Shown here piece after piece: positions 1-8,070 of a DNA stretch of 34,090 bases. The notes under the pieces were generated by a model that was not told the DNA's origin, ran no database searches, and was given only the letters and a program-made list of their open reading frames with translations. Both the position numbers and the translations under genes were made by a program. Within the stretch, counting starts at the first letter, position 1; every line of letters begins with the position of its first letter. The stretch is from an uncultured Ruminococcus sp. (lineage in GTDB: Bacteria > Bacillota > Clostridia > Oscillospirales > Ruminococcaceae): positions 1 through 34,090 of the forward strand of contig CACZPI010000027.1 of NCBI GenBank assembly GCA_902783005.1, given 5' to 3'.

Positions 1-17
1 TGACACTTTTTCAGGGG

Positions 18-73
18 GGTGTGGGGGCGAAGCCCCCACACCTAAAACCCCCTCCCCGCGTGCGGGGAGGGGG
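18..73. repeat. two adjacent GC-rich perfect hairpins
   Basis: Two perfect inverted repeats lie back to back. The first has 11-bp arms at 18-28 and 32-42 with a GAA loop. The second has 12-bp arms at 48-59 and 62-73 with a 2-nt loop. A purine-rich stretch follows to about 92, then an A/T-rich stretch from about 120 to 172 made of runs of A and T. Neither stem is followed directly by a T-tract on the plus strand. The pair could end transcription from a gene to the left of the window, or be one copy of a dispersed palindromic repeat. No gene is seen in 1-222. Confidence 0.6.
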
Positions 74-222
74 CAGGGGGAGGGGCGGACTCACAGTACG
101 CTCTCCCCAAAACAGACTTTTTTGACAAGCTCCTTTTTTGAAAATTTCAAAAATTTTTTCAAATTTTTTGTAAGATTCCTTTGTTCCGTGCGTCTTATAG
201 GCAGAAGGGAGGAAAACCGCCC

Positions 223-705
223 ATGATTGAAGCGCTTTGCAATCAATATTTTCACGATGTTTTTCTCTATCTGAAGGCCATTTCCCATCAGGATGACATT
301 GCCGAGGAGCTGACGCAGGAGACATTCTTCAAAGCCATGAAGACCCTTGACAGCTTCCGGGGTGACTGTGATGTGCGCGTGTGGCTCTGTCAGATTGCGA
401 AGAACTGCTACTACACCTATTGCCGCAAGCAGAAGCACCTGACACAGGATGCGCTGCCGGAAACCGTTCCGGATCCGGCGCCGCCCGTCCATCTGTCCCT
501 GGAGGACAAGGAAACTGTCCTGGAGATCCACCGCATTCTGCATACCCTGCGTGAGCCGTACAAGGAAGTATTCACGCTGCGGGTATTCGGAGAGCTGAGC
601 CTCCGGCAGATCGGGGAGCTGTTCGGCAAGAGTGAGAACTGGGCAGCGGTGACATTCCACCGCGCCAAGCTGAAAATACTGGAAGAACTGGAGGAATCTA
701 TATGA
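223..705 (+). CDS. ECF-type RNA polymerase sigma factor (sigma-70 family)
   Basis: A 160-residue extracytoplasmic-function sigma factor that should direct RNA polymerase to a small stress or envelope regulon. Region 2 covers about residues 5-70 and includes an E-E-L-T-Q-E-T-F-F segment typical of ECF region 2. Region 4 covers about residues 95-155, with the L-R-Q-I-G-E-L-F-G-K-S helix-turn-helix. Length and two-domain layout match the family. I start it at ATG 223, 9-14 bases after GGGAGG; an upstream in-frame TTG at 181 has no ribosome site and adds residues unlike the family. Its stop overlaps the next start as ATGA at 702-705, so it is translationally coupled to its anti-sigma factor. The regulon is not known from this window. 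Confidence 0.93.
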   Translation: MIEALCNQYFHDVFLYLKAISHQDDIAEELTQETFFKAMKTLDSFRGDCDVRVWLCQIAKNCYYTYCRKQKHLTQDALPETVPDPAPPVHLSLEDKETVLEIHRILHTLREPYKEVFTLRVFGELSLRQIGELFGKSENWAAVTFHRAKLKILEELEESI

Positions 706-1352
706 AACACTGTGATCTGGTCAAGGATCTGCTTCCGCTGTATGCGGAAAATCTGCTGAGCGAAGAAAGCCGGAGCGTCGTGGCTGACCATCTGGCATCC
801 TGCCCGGACTGCCGCGCAGTCATGCAGAAAATGGACAAGGACATCACCGTCCGCGCCGATAACGATATTGCCGTGATGCAGCGCATCCGCAGGCGCATCC
901 GCATCGAGAAGATCGGCATTGCGGCTGCCGTGATCCTGTTTGCCCTGATCCTTCTTTGGGTGCTGTGCATCACGATGGTCGGCACCACAAGCAGAATGGA
1001 CTACGCTGCCTACAACCTCGCGGAGAATGTCACCGTCGAAGAGGACGATGCCGGTGATCTCTGGCTCGTGCTGCAGAATGAAGCGACCTCCGCTGACATT
1101 TGCATGCCGACCGTGCGCGACAGCAGCGGAAACCACATGGGCTACAATGAAGGCTTTTCCGCGGCAGACAAGGAGGCCTACGGATTCACACTCGAGCATG
1201 CACGCATCTATGATGTGATCCACATTACCATGATGATGCCCCATCCGCAGAAAATGCTCCTGTTCAACAAGGACGACAAGCCGGAGATCCAGGAGATCTT
1301 CTATTACGATGCCGATAACGATACAGAGTATGTGCTCTGGGAAAGGAACTGA
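702..1352 (+). CDS. zinc-finger membrane anti-sigma factor
   Basis: A 216-residue protein expected to hold the preceding sigma factor inactive at the membrane. The N-terminus has the putative zinc-finger anti-sigma signature (zf-HC2 type): an early H-C pair, then H-L-A-S-C-P-D-C near residues 30-37, which is the HxxxCxxC metal site. One transmembrane helix lies at about residues 66-88. The remaining 125 residues would be extracytoplasmic and have no domain I recognise. They contain an acidic surface segment and could sense an envelope signal. Coupling by ATGA overlap with the sigma gene supports the pairing. Release could occur by regulated proteolysis or by redox change at the zinc site; the sequence does not decide between these. 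Confidence 0.85.
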   Translation: MKHCDLVKDLLPLYAENLLSEESRSVVADHLASCPDCRAVMQKMDKDITVRADNDIAVMQRIRRRIRIEKIGIAAAVILFALILLWVLCITMVGTTSRMDYAAYNLAENVTVEEDDAGDLWLVLQNEATSADICMPTVRDSSGNHMGYNEGFSAADKEAYGFTLEHARIYDVIHITMMMPHPQKMLLFNKDDKPEIQEIFYYDADNDTEYVLWERN

Positions 1353-1354
1353 TC

Positions 1355-1639
1355 ATGAGCGAGAAAAAATTTCACATTCCGGCACTGGTTTGTTCGATCC
1401 TGGGTGTGCTGCTGAGCTTCTTCCTCTTCGGTGTGGAGGGGATCCTCGCCGGCGGGATCGGTCTGGGACTGTCCATTGCCAAGCGCAGCACCCACCGCAC
1501 CCGGCTATCCCTGGTGCTGTCCGTCATTGCCATTCTCGGGGGTCTGATCTGGATCGGCTGGCTGATCTACACCGGCTCGCGGGGTATGGCGTGGAATGAT
1601 TACTGGTTCTTCCGCCTCCTGTTCGGCGACCCCGCATAA
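1355..1639 (+). CDS. small two-helix membrane protein (DUF4190-like)
   Basis: A 94-residue hydrophobic protein with two membrane segments at about residues 8-37 and 48-70, joined by a short basic K-R-S-T-H-R-T-R loop. The pattern resembles small DUF4190-type membrane proteins of Firmicutes. It starts two bases after the anti-sigma stop, so it is the third gene of the sigma operon. It may be a further membrane partner or a target of the sigma factor. No catalytic motif is visible, and I cannot assign a function beyond membrane localisation. Confidence 0.7.
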   Translation: MSEKKFHIPALVCSILGVLLSFFLFGVEGILAGGIGLGLSIAKRSTHRTRLSLVLSVIAILGGLIWIGWLIYTGSRGMAWNDYWFFRLLFGDPA

Positions 1640-1652
1640 TCACAGCAATGAT

Positions 1653-1686
1653 ATGCCCTTTTCCTGCAACGGGAAAAGGGCATTTT
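1653..1686 (+). terminator. intrinsic terminator of the sigma-factor operon
   Basis: Arms at 1653-1664 and 1672-1682 pair as ATGCCCTTTTCC with GGAAAAGGGCAT around a short loop and run into TTTT. It lies 14 bases after the last gene of the operon, so it should end that transcript before the GH2 gene. Confidence 0.85.
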
Positions 1687-1708
1687 CCGGCTCCGGCATG
1701 CGCATCTC

Positions 1709-1732
1709 TGCATTTTCTCCACCATATCTGCA
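1709..1732 (+). promoter_or_regulatory. shared upstream motif, copy 1 (candidate activator site)
   Basis: The 15-mer TGCATTTTCTCCACC is followed after five bases by TGCA. The same arrangement, with the same spacing, occurs at 10624-10647 upstream of the other carbohydrate-active gene. It ends about 40 bases before a TATAAT at 1770-1775 that precedes the GH2 gene. The two TGCA half-sites are 20 bp apart, roughly two helical turns, which suits an AraC-type regulator. Binding is inferred, not shown. Confidence 0.5.
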
Positions 1733-1769
1733 CATTATAGGTTGCTAAAATATGAATGTTCTGTTAATA

Positions 1770-1775
1770 TATAAT
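1770..1775 (+). promoter_or_regulatory. probable -10 box for the GH2 gene
   Basis: A perfect TATAAT sits 47 bases before the start codon, in an A/T-rich stretch. No good -35 hexamer lies at the usual distance; TTGCTA at 1742-1747 is 22 bases away. A weak -35 fits a promoter that needs an activator, possibly at the motif at 1709-1732. Confidence 0.45.
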
Positions 1776-1821
1776 TATACATAATAAACAACCTGGCCAT
1801 GTACCGGGAAGGAGGATCACC

Positions 1822-4800
1822 ATGAAACAAGGAATACTCAGACCGCACCGGGGGATGCGGATGCTGTCGGTATTGCTGGCAGCCGTCATGACTGCGGGAA
1901 TGACCGGCAGTCTGCCGGATCTGCACACGGGCGCGGCAGATGTGTCATTCACCCACCAGGAATGGACGGGCAAGAACGGAACGGAGGACGTATTCGCTGT
2001 CAACCGCACACCCGCTTCTGTCAATTCCATTCCCTATCAGGACACCGCTTCGGCGGTGAATGCCGTATGGGACTACAATGCGCGTGAGCAGTCGGATTAC
2101 ATGCAGATGCTCACCGGCGAAGGCAAAAAGTGGGATCTCAAGGTCGTGCAGAATGACGAACGCGCCGGCACCTACCGGAATGCGGGCTTCATGAATGCCG
2201 GCTATACCCCCGCGGCAGGCGACAACTGGAAATCCGTCACGCTCCCGAAGAGCTGGACCTGTCAGGGATTCGATTTCCCGATCTATGCCAATGTCATCAT
2301 GCCGTGGCAGAGCAAATATGACGGCTGGGTTCCCTGCCCGACCGCACCGACCGGCTACAATCCGGTCGGCCTGTACCGGACGACATTCACCCCGGACAAG
2401 ACGCTGCGGGAATCCGGACGGCGCATCTACATCGAATTCGACGGCGTGGAATCCGCCTACTATGTCTGGATCAACGGCAAGGCCGTCGGCTACAGCGAGG
2501 ACACCTTCAGCCCGCACCGCTTCGACATTACCGATTATCTCAAGGACGGGGAGAATACCCTTGCCGTTGAGGTGCATAAATTCTGCGACGGCACCTGGTT
2601 CGAGGGGCAGGATATGATCTATGACGGCGGTATCTTCCGGGATGTCTTTCTCGTCAGCACCCCCGGCATCCAGATCGCGGATTACACCGTGCGCACCGAC
2701 CTTGACGATTCCTACACCGATGCCGCGCTTGAGATCAATGCCAGCGTCGTCAATCTCACACAGGGCGCCTGCGAGGGCTGGTCTGTCCGTGCAGAGGCAT
2801 TCGATGAGAACGGCAAGAGCATTCTCTCCGGCGCTGCCGTCAAGCTCGGTTCCGTCGGCTCCTGGAGCATGGGCTCCGGCACCATCAGGACCACCGTCAA
2901 GGCACCGAAGCTCTGGTCTGCGGAGCATCCGAACCTCTATGCGCTGGTCCTGACGCTTCTCGATGAACGCGGCGCCGTGCAGGAAACGGTTTCCACACAG
3001 CTCGGCTTCCGTGAGATCGGCTTCACCTCCACGCAGGTGGACAACAGCTACAAGGTCACCACCAAATCCTGGCAGCCCATCACCATCAACGGCAAGCGGC
3101 TTCTCCTCAAAGGCGTGAACCGTCATGACACCGATCCCTTCGGCGGCAAGGCCGTTGCGCAGGCAACGATGGAAGAGGATATCCGGCAGATGCAGCTGAA
3201 CAATATCAATGCCATCCGCACCTCCCATTACAGCAACGATTCATATTTGTACTGGCTGTGCAACAAGTACGGCATGTATGTCATGGGCGAAACGAATATG
3301 GAATGCCACGCGCTCCAGAGCGACAAGGAAAACGACAACAAGGCCAAATTCTATGAGCTTGGCATGGACAGAACCGAAACGGCTTACCAGCGCCTGAAGA
3401 ACAATCCGTCTATCATTGCCTGGTCGATCGGCAATGAGATGGGCTATTCCGGCGACCCCAATGCCGCGGGCGGACTGTTCCGCGACATGATCTGGTATTT
3501 CAAGAAGCACGATCCCACCCGCCCTGTACACAGTGAGGGGCAGGATGACAAGCTCGGCGTGGATATGAAGAGCAATATGTATCCTGGCTCCGATGTGATC
3601 GGCTACAACCGCGGCGACGGCAGAATGCCCTACGTCATGTGCGAATACGACCACGCCATGGGCAATTCCGTGGGTGCCCTGAAGGAATACTGGGATGTGA
3701 TCCGTTCCTCGGAAAATATGATGGGCGGCTTCATCTGGGACTGGGTCGATCAGTCCCGTGCAACGCCCCTGCCGAATGGCGGCTGGGATTACTACGCTTC
3801 GGCGGATGCACACAAGAATCTCTATGCCGACCAGACCCCGGGACATTACTTTGCCTACGGCGGTGACTGGGGCGATTCCCCGAATGACAACAGCTTCTGT
3901 GAAAACGGCCTGCTCAGCCCCGACCGCACCCCGCAGCCGGAGATCGCAGAGGTCAGATACCAGTACCAGAGCTTCTGGTTCTCGGCAGATGCTGCACAGC
4001 TTGCCGACCGCAAGGTCTCGGTCTACAACGAAAACAATTTCACCGATCTGAATGAATACAACGTCTCCTGGTCGCTTCTGAAAAACGGTACGGTCATTGA
4101 TTCCGGCACCGTTTCGGATGCCTCCGCAAAGCCGCTGTCAAGTGCCGTTCTGACCGTTCCCTTCAAGCTCCCGGCAGCAGCACTCTCCGGCGATGAATTC
4201 TGCCTCGACATGTCCGTGACGACGAAGGCCGGCACCGACATGGTACCTGCCGGAACGGAGATCGCCTATGCACAGCTTCCGCTGACTGTCAGCGGCGCCT
4301 CCGTCAGGAACAGCCACGGCACCGGCAGCCTGGAGGTTGTGGATCATCCGGACATGTATGTGCCGGTAGGAACGGATTTCTCCTTCTCGATCGACAAGTC
4401 CACGGGTCTGATGAAATCCTATTCCTACAAGGGCGAAACGCTCATCACCGACGGCCCGCGTCCGAATTTCTGGCGCGGCTATGTAGAAAATGACAACAAT
4501 TCCGGACGCTACAAGCTGTTTGACACCGCCTGGGAGCATGCCGCCGACAAGATCTCCGTCAAGGGCATTGATGTGAAGGACGGTGCGGACGGCCAGAAGA
4601 TCGTCACCTCCCACCTGACGCTTCCGGATGCCGGCAATGCCAAGGTGGACATTGTCTACACGATCTCTCCGGACGGCACGGTGCATGTGGATTTCACCGT
4701 GGATGCCACCTCTGCGGGACTGGGCAATTTCCTGCGTGTCGGCTCGATGATGACGCTTCCGGCCGGCGCCGAGGAGGTCAGCTGGTACGGCAACGGCCCG

Positions 4801-6078
4801 ACCGAGACCTTCAATGACCGTAAATCCTGCGGCAGACAGGGCATCTGGAAAAATACCGTTTCCGGCATGTTCTATCCGTACATGAAGGCCGATGATACCG
4901 GCAACCTGACCGATGTCAAGTGGATCTCCGTGCGTGACCCGAAGAATGCCTACGGTCTGCTGATCGCAGCCGATGCACCGGTCGAAGCAAGCGCCATTCA
5001 CTTTTTCCCCGAGGATCTGCAGAAGGCAGATCACACCTACAAGCTCTCCCCGCGCCGGGAAACGATCCTCAGCGTGGACTACGGCAGCATGGGCACCGGC
5101 TCTGCGACCTGCGGCCAGGGTACGCTGGAAAAATACCGCCTGCCCTCGAATCATCCGTATCACTGGAGCTACACCATTCTCCCGACCCGCACCTCCGAGA
5201 GCGATACCGCCCGCACCAATACGGCAGCGCGGCTGCGTTCGGACGGTGTGACCTTCCTGGACAAGAGTCAGAATGCCCTGTCCGTGCCGCTTGGCAAGGC
5301 TGCCTTCAAGCAGAATGCAGACGGCAATGCCGTTTCCGGTGCGCTCTCCGTTCCCGCGGGCAGCGGTCTGGATGCAGCGGTTTCCGGCAAGCATTCCTTC
5401 ACGGTGGAGGTCAATGTGGTACCGACCGGCAATCCGGAATTCAATATGTTCGCCGGCAAGGGCGATCATGCATTTGCGCTGCGCACCCGGAACGGCTCTC
5501 TGGACTTCTTCGTCTATGCCGGCGGCCAGTGGCGCAGCCTCTACTGCAAGATCGGCACCGATGCCGCATCCGGCTGGGTCGGCAAAAAGCACCAGGTAGC
5601 CGGCATTTACGACGCAGAATCGAATATGCTGCGTGTCTATGCGGACGGCAAGATGCTTGGTGAGCAGGCGCTCGGCACGACAGAGGGCATTGCCTCCTCT
5701 GCCTATCCGGTGACGATCGGTGCTTGTCCGGAGACCGGACGCGGTTCCGAGGCGGATATTTACGAGGTGCGCATTTACAGCCGCGCCCTCACGGCCTCCG
5801 AGCTTGCCGCACAGAATACGGCTTCCCCGGCGTATGCCCCCGACCACAAGGATGTACAGCTCTGGCTGGACTTCGACAATACCGCATCCGGCTCGCTTCC
5901 AGGCGACATCAACGCTGACGGCAGTGTGGACGCACGCGATGTGAAGCTGATCCAGCGGTATCTCGTCAAGCAGGAGCAGTTCACACAGGCGCAATTCCTG
6001 GCTGCCGATGTCAACGGCGACGGTCAGGCAGACATCTTTGATCTCGCCCTCCTCAAACGGATGGCACTGCATTCCTGA
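1822..6078 (+). CDS. secreted GH2 beta-galactosidase-type enzyme with LamG-like and dockerin modules
   Basis: A 1418-residue exported glycoside hydrolase, probably cutting beta-galactosides in plant or host glycans. A signal peptide covers about residues 1-40. The GH2 jelly-roll, immunoglobulin-like and TIM-barrel domains follow. The acid/base is E539 in W-S-I-G-N-E-M-G and the nucleophile is E608 in C-E-Y-D-H-A-M-G-N-S, both as in LacZ-type GH2 enzymes. A beta-galactosidase small-chain-like domain lies at about 840-1110, and a concanavalin/LamG-like module, likely for sugar binding, at about 1190-1345. A type I dockerin at 1361-1418 has two calcium loops, D-I-N-A-D-G-S-V-D and D-V-N-G-D-G-Q-A-D, so the enzyme should dock on a cohesin scaffold. 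AAGGAGG at 1809-1815 sets the start. The exact substrate is not settled by sequence; other GH2 activities are possible but the motifs favour galactosidase. Confidence 0.93.
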   Translation: MKQGILRPHRGMRMLSVLLAAVMTAGMTGSLPDLHTGAADVSFTHQEWTGKNGTEDVFAVNRTPASVNSIPYQDTASAVNAVWDYNAREQSDYMQMLTGEGKKWDLKVVQNDERAGTYRNAGFMNAGYTPAAGDNWKSVTLPKSWTCQGFDFPIYANVIMPWQSKYDGWVPCPTAPTGYNPVGLYRTTFTPDKTLRESGRRIYIEFDGVESAYYVWINGKAVGYSEDTFSPHRFDITDYLKDGENTLAVEVHKFCDGTWFEGQDMIYDGGIFRDVFLVSTPGIQIADYTVRTDLDDSYTDAALEINASVVNLTQGACEGWSVRAEAFDENGKSILSGAAVKLGSVGSWSMGSGTIRTTVKAPKLWSAEHPNLYALVLTLLDERGAVQETVSTQLGFREIGFTSTQVDNSYKVTTKSWQPITINGKRLLLKGVNRHDTDPFGGKAVAQATMEEDIRQMQLNNINAIRTSHYSNDSYLYWLCNKYGMYVMGETNMECHALQSDKENDNKAKFYELGMDRTETAYQRLKNNPSIIAWSIGNEMGYSGDPNAAGGLFRDMIWYFKKHDPTRPVHSEGQDDKLGVDMKSNMYPGSDVIGYNRGDGRMPYVMCEYDHAMGNSVGALKEYWDVIRSSENMMGGFIWDWVDQSRATPLPNGGWDYYASADAHKNLYADQTPGHYFAYGGDWGDSPNDNSFCENGLLSPDRTPQPEIAEVRYQYQSFWFSADAAQLADRKVSVYNENNFTDLNEYNVSWSLLKNGTVIDSGTVSDASAKPLSSAVLTVPFKLPAAALSGDEFCLDMSVTTKAGTDMVPAGTEIAYAQLPLTVSGASVRNSHGTGSLEVVDHPDMYVPVGTDFSFSIDKSTGLMKSYSYKGETLITDGPRPNFWRGYVENDNNSGRYKLFDTAWEHAADKISVKGIDVKDGADGQKIVTSHLTLPDAGNAKVDIVYTISPDGTVHVDFTVDATSAGLGNFLRVGSMMTLPAGAEEVSWYGNGPTETFNDRKSCGRQGIWKNTVSGMFYPYMKADDTGNLTDVKWISVRDPKNAYGLLIAADAPVEASAIHFFPEDLQKADHTYKLSPRRETILSVDYGSMGTGSATCGQGTLEKYRLPSNHPYHWSYTILPTRTSESDTARTNTAARLRSDGVTFLDKSQNALSVPLGKAAFKQNADGNAVSGALSVPAGSGLDAAVSGKHSFTVEVNVVPTGNPEFNMFAGKGDHAFALRTRNGSLDFFVYAGGQWRSLYCKIGTDAASGWVGKKHQVAGIYDAESNMLRVYADGKMLGEQALGTTEGIASSAYPVTIGACPETGRGSEADIYEVRIYSRALTASELAAQNTASPAYAPDHKDVQLWLDFDNTASGSLPGDINADGSVDARDVKLIQRYLVKQEQFTQAQFLAADVNGDGQADIFDLALLKRMALHS

Positions 6079-6085
6079 TTCCAAT

Positions 6086-6118
6086 GCAGCCCCCGGCGAT
6101 GTGATCGCCGGGGGCTGC
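6086..6118. terminator. hairpin between convergent genes
   Basis: A perfect 15-bp stem (6086-6100 with 6104-6118) and a 3-nt loop lie between the GH2 stop and the stop of the minus-strand regulator. The T-tract is poor on both strands, but the position and strength suggest a bidirectional terminator. Confidence 0.75.
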
Positions 6119-6147
6119 GTCTGTCTAAAGCAATTTTCAGGAATATC

Positions 6148-7848
6148 TCATCCGGAACGACTGCTGCGGTAGGCGGTGGGGGTCACGCCAGTCACGCTCT
6201 TGAACTGCTTCATGAAATAACTCTCCGAGGAATAGCCGCACCGGGCTGCGATCTCTCCGAGCGGCAGCGCCGTCTCCCGGAGCAGCCGCTTTGCAAGCTC
6301 CACGCGGAACCGGATCAGATCTTCAAATACACTGCTCCCGAAGCATCCCCGGTAATGCCGGTGCAGCGTGCTCCGGCTCATGCCGGATACCTGGCACATG
6401 CGCTCGACCGTCCACGGCTGCCCGGGATCCTCCTGAAGCTGTTTGCGCAGCTCCGTGAGCTTTTCATACTGCTCCCGGCGGCCGTTCTGCCGGACGGATG
6501 CGTCAGGTGCCGATTCCTGCTGCATCACCCTGTCAAGCCCTGTCTCCAGATCGGAAACAAAATGCAGATAATTCCGGTCATAGATCCGCTCACGGGTTGC
6601 AAAGGTCAGCGCGATCAGCCCGAATGACCGTTCATGCATGTGCAGCGGCGAGAGAAATACCGCTTCCGGCGTGTCCGCTCCGCGGAGAAATGCTGCCGCA
6701 TCATTCTGCGGCAATGCAGGAGCATTCCCACCGATCGTGACCGCATCGCCCTCACAGGCAGCCGCGCAGCACATTCCCTCCGGACTTTCCAGAAAAATGC
6801 GCAGGCTGTCTGCCTGGTACAGCACATTCCTGTGCGCCATCGCACGCCGCAGCAGGTCATCGAGCCCCTCCGCTGCCGCCAGATCATAGGCCATATCGTC
6901 GCAGAAAACATCCTCCTCCCACATCCGCGGCACGGCATTGCCCTGCCTTGCAAGCACCTGTCTGGCAGGAATGCTCTCGCAGCCGCAGGAGCTTCCGAGA
7001 ATGAAGCCGCTTTCCGGCCGCCGGATCCGCTGGCCGAGTACGCCGGTCATATTCCGGTAGAGCCGCCGGACGGCATCCGCTCCGAGCTGGTAATGATTGC
7101 GGGCATAGGTCGTAAGGGTGATGTCCACATTCGCGGAAAAGGGGAATCCGTCATATCCCGTGACGGCAATTTCCTCCGGTACCCGGATCCCGCCGGCCTG
7201 CAGCGTCTTGATGAGCGCCATGGCCATGACGTCATTCCCGCAGACCACCGCCTCCGGACGGGCAAGCTCCCCGGAAAGGATCCGCTGTGCATACGCGATC
7301 GCCGAATCCACCCAGAAGGTACCCCAGGAATAGTACGTCTCATCAAAATACAGCCCGTGCTCCGTCATCAGATCCTGGTATGCACGAAGCCTTGTCTTCG
7401 CCTGAAAGCGTGCTTCCGGCCCCGTCAGGCAATAGATCTTCCGGTAGCCGTGTACCTCGATCAGATGGCGAACCACCTTGCCGAAATCGTCGTAATCATC
7501 ATACTGCGTGCTGTCAAAGACCGCATGCTCCACCTCATCGACCGTCATCACATATTTATTCGACTGCACAAGGCGCTCCTCCACCTCGGCAATGACGGAT
7601 TCCCCCATCGTGGACTCATCCTTGACATACAAAAAGCCGTCAAATGCATCCGATCCGATCAGCTCATAGATCCGCCGCTCTCCTTGGCTGTGCGCTGCAT
7701 TGCAATAGGTAAAATGGATCAGCGGCGCCAGGATCACGCAGTCACAGCCGCATGCCTGCACCTGTGCAAGGGCGCCGCGGACAATGCTGCGGACGTAATG
7801 CCGCGATAAGACCGGCGCCACAATGCCGATCAGCGGTCGCTGCTTCAT
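6148..7848 (-). CDS. AraC-family regulator with a LacI-type sugar-sensing domain
   Basis: A 566-residue transcription regulator. Residues 1 to about 290 form a periplasmic-binding-protein-like sensor of the LacI/GalR ligand-domain type, beginning R-P-L-I-G-I-V-A-P and containing V-C-G-N-D-V-M-A. A middle region of about 150 residues looks GAF-like but is uncertain. The last 100 residues carry the two AraC helix-turn-helix units, ending in S-Y-F-M-K-Q-F-K-S-V-T-G-V-T-P-T-A-Y-R. The layout parallels XylR-type sugar regulators. I choose ATG 7848 because GGAGGTGA lies just before it; the upstream GTG at 7857 is part of that ribosome site. It is convergent with the GH2 gene and divergent from the protease gene, so it probably controls this degradation block in response to a released sugar. 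The inducer cannot be read from sequence. Confidence 0.9.
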   Translation of the reverse strand: MKQRPLIGIVAPVLSRHYVRSIVRGALAQVQACGCDCVILAPLIHFTYCNAAHSQGERRIYELIGSDAFDGFLYVKDESTMGESVIAEVEERLVQSNKYVMTVDEVEHAVFDSTQYDDYDDFGKVVRHLIEVHGYRKIYCLTGPEARFQAKTRLRAYQDLMTEHGLYFDETYYSWGTFWVDSAIAYAQRILSGELARPEAVVCGNDVMAMALIKTLQAGGIRVPEEIAVTGYDGFPFSANVDITLTTYARNHYQLGADAVRRLYRNMTGVLGQRIRRPESGFILGSSCGCESIPARQVLARQGNAVPRMWEEDVFCDDMAYDLAAAEGLDDLLRRAMAHRNVLYQADSLRIFLESPEGMCCAAACEGDAVTIGGNAPALPQNDAAAFLRGADTPEAVFLSPLHMHERSFGLIALTFATRERIYDRNYLHFVSDLETGLDRVMQQESAPDASVRQNGRREQYEKLTELRKQLQEDPGQPWTVERMCQVSGMSRSTLHRHYRGCFGSSVFEDLIRFRVELAKRLLRETALPLGEIAARCGYSSESYFMKQFKSVTGVTPTAYRSSRSG

Positions 7849-7884
7849 GTCGTTCACCTCCGTCTCAGAATCCTGTTATGTAAA

Positions 7885-7913
7885 ATTATATCACATTTGT
7901 CTCAGGAATGCAA
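7885..7913 (-). promoter_or_regulatory. probable promoter of the AraC-family regulator
   Basis: Read on the minus strand, TTGCAT and a perfect TATAAT are separated by 17 bases, and TATAAT is 36 bases before the start codon. The -35 is poor (TTG conserved only). Confidence 0.5.
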
Positions 7914-7969
7914 GACCATTTTACATCCGGAATACCACAATTGCATCTGCAAAAAAGTATGATTTTCCA

Positions 7970-7998
7970 TTGACAAATCTTTGTGGGCATTGTACAAT
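7970..7998 (+). promoter_or_regulatory. consensus sigma-A promoter of the two-protease dockerin gene
   Basis: TTGACA at 7970-7975 and TACAAT at 7993-7998 are separated by exactly 17 bases. The start codon is 72 bases downstream. Together with the minus-strand promoter this makes a divergent control region at 7849-8070 that contains no other gene. Confidence 0.85.
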
Positions 7999-8070
7999 AG
8001 AATTATACAAAATGTTATGTTTTGTATGAAATTCACAGATAGAGACACACACAACACAGGGGGGTACATT

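Noticed and set aside
181-222. Longer start (TTG 181) for the sigma factor
   Set aside because: No ribosome site; GGAGG lies just before ATG 223 and the sigma domain begins there.
4138-6084. Open frame of 648 codons on the minus strand opposite the GH2 gene
   Set aside because: No ribosome site and no domain; the plus-strand frame has complete GH2, LamG-like and dockerin modules. Similar long antisense frames (1945-3228, 8143-9357, 10758-11978, 12015-13667, 23249-24823) are also effects of codon bias.
7849-7857. GTG 7857 as start of the AraC-family regulator
   Set aside because: The GTG is part of the GGAGGTGA ribosome site that serves ATG 7848.
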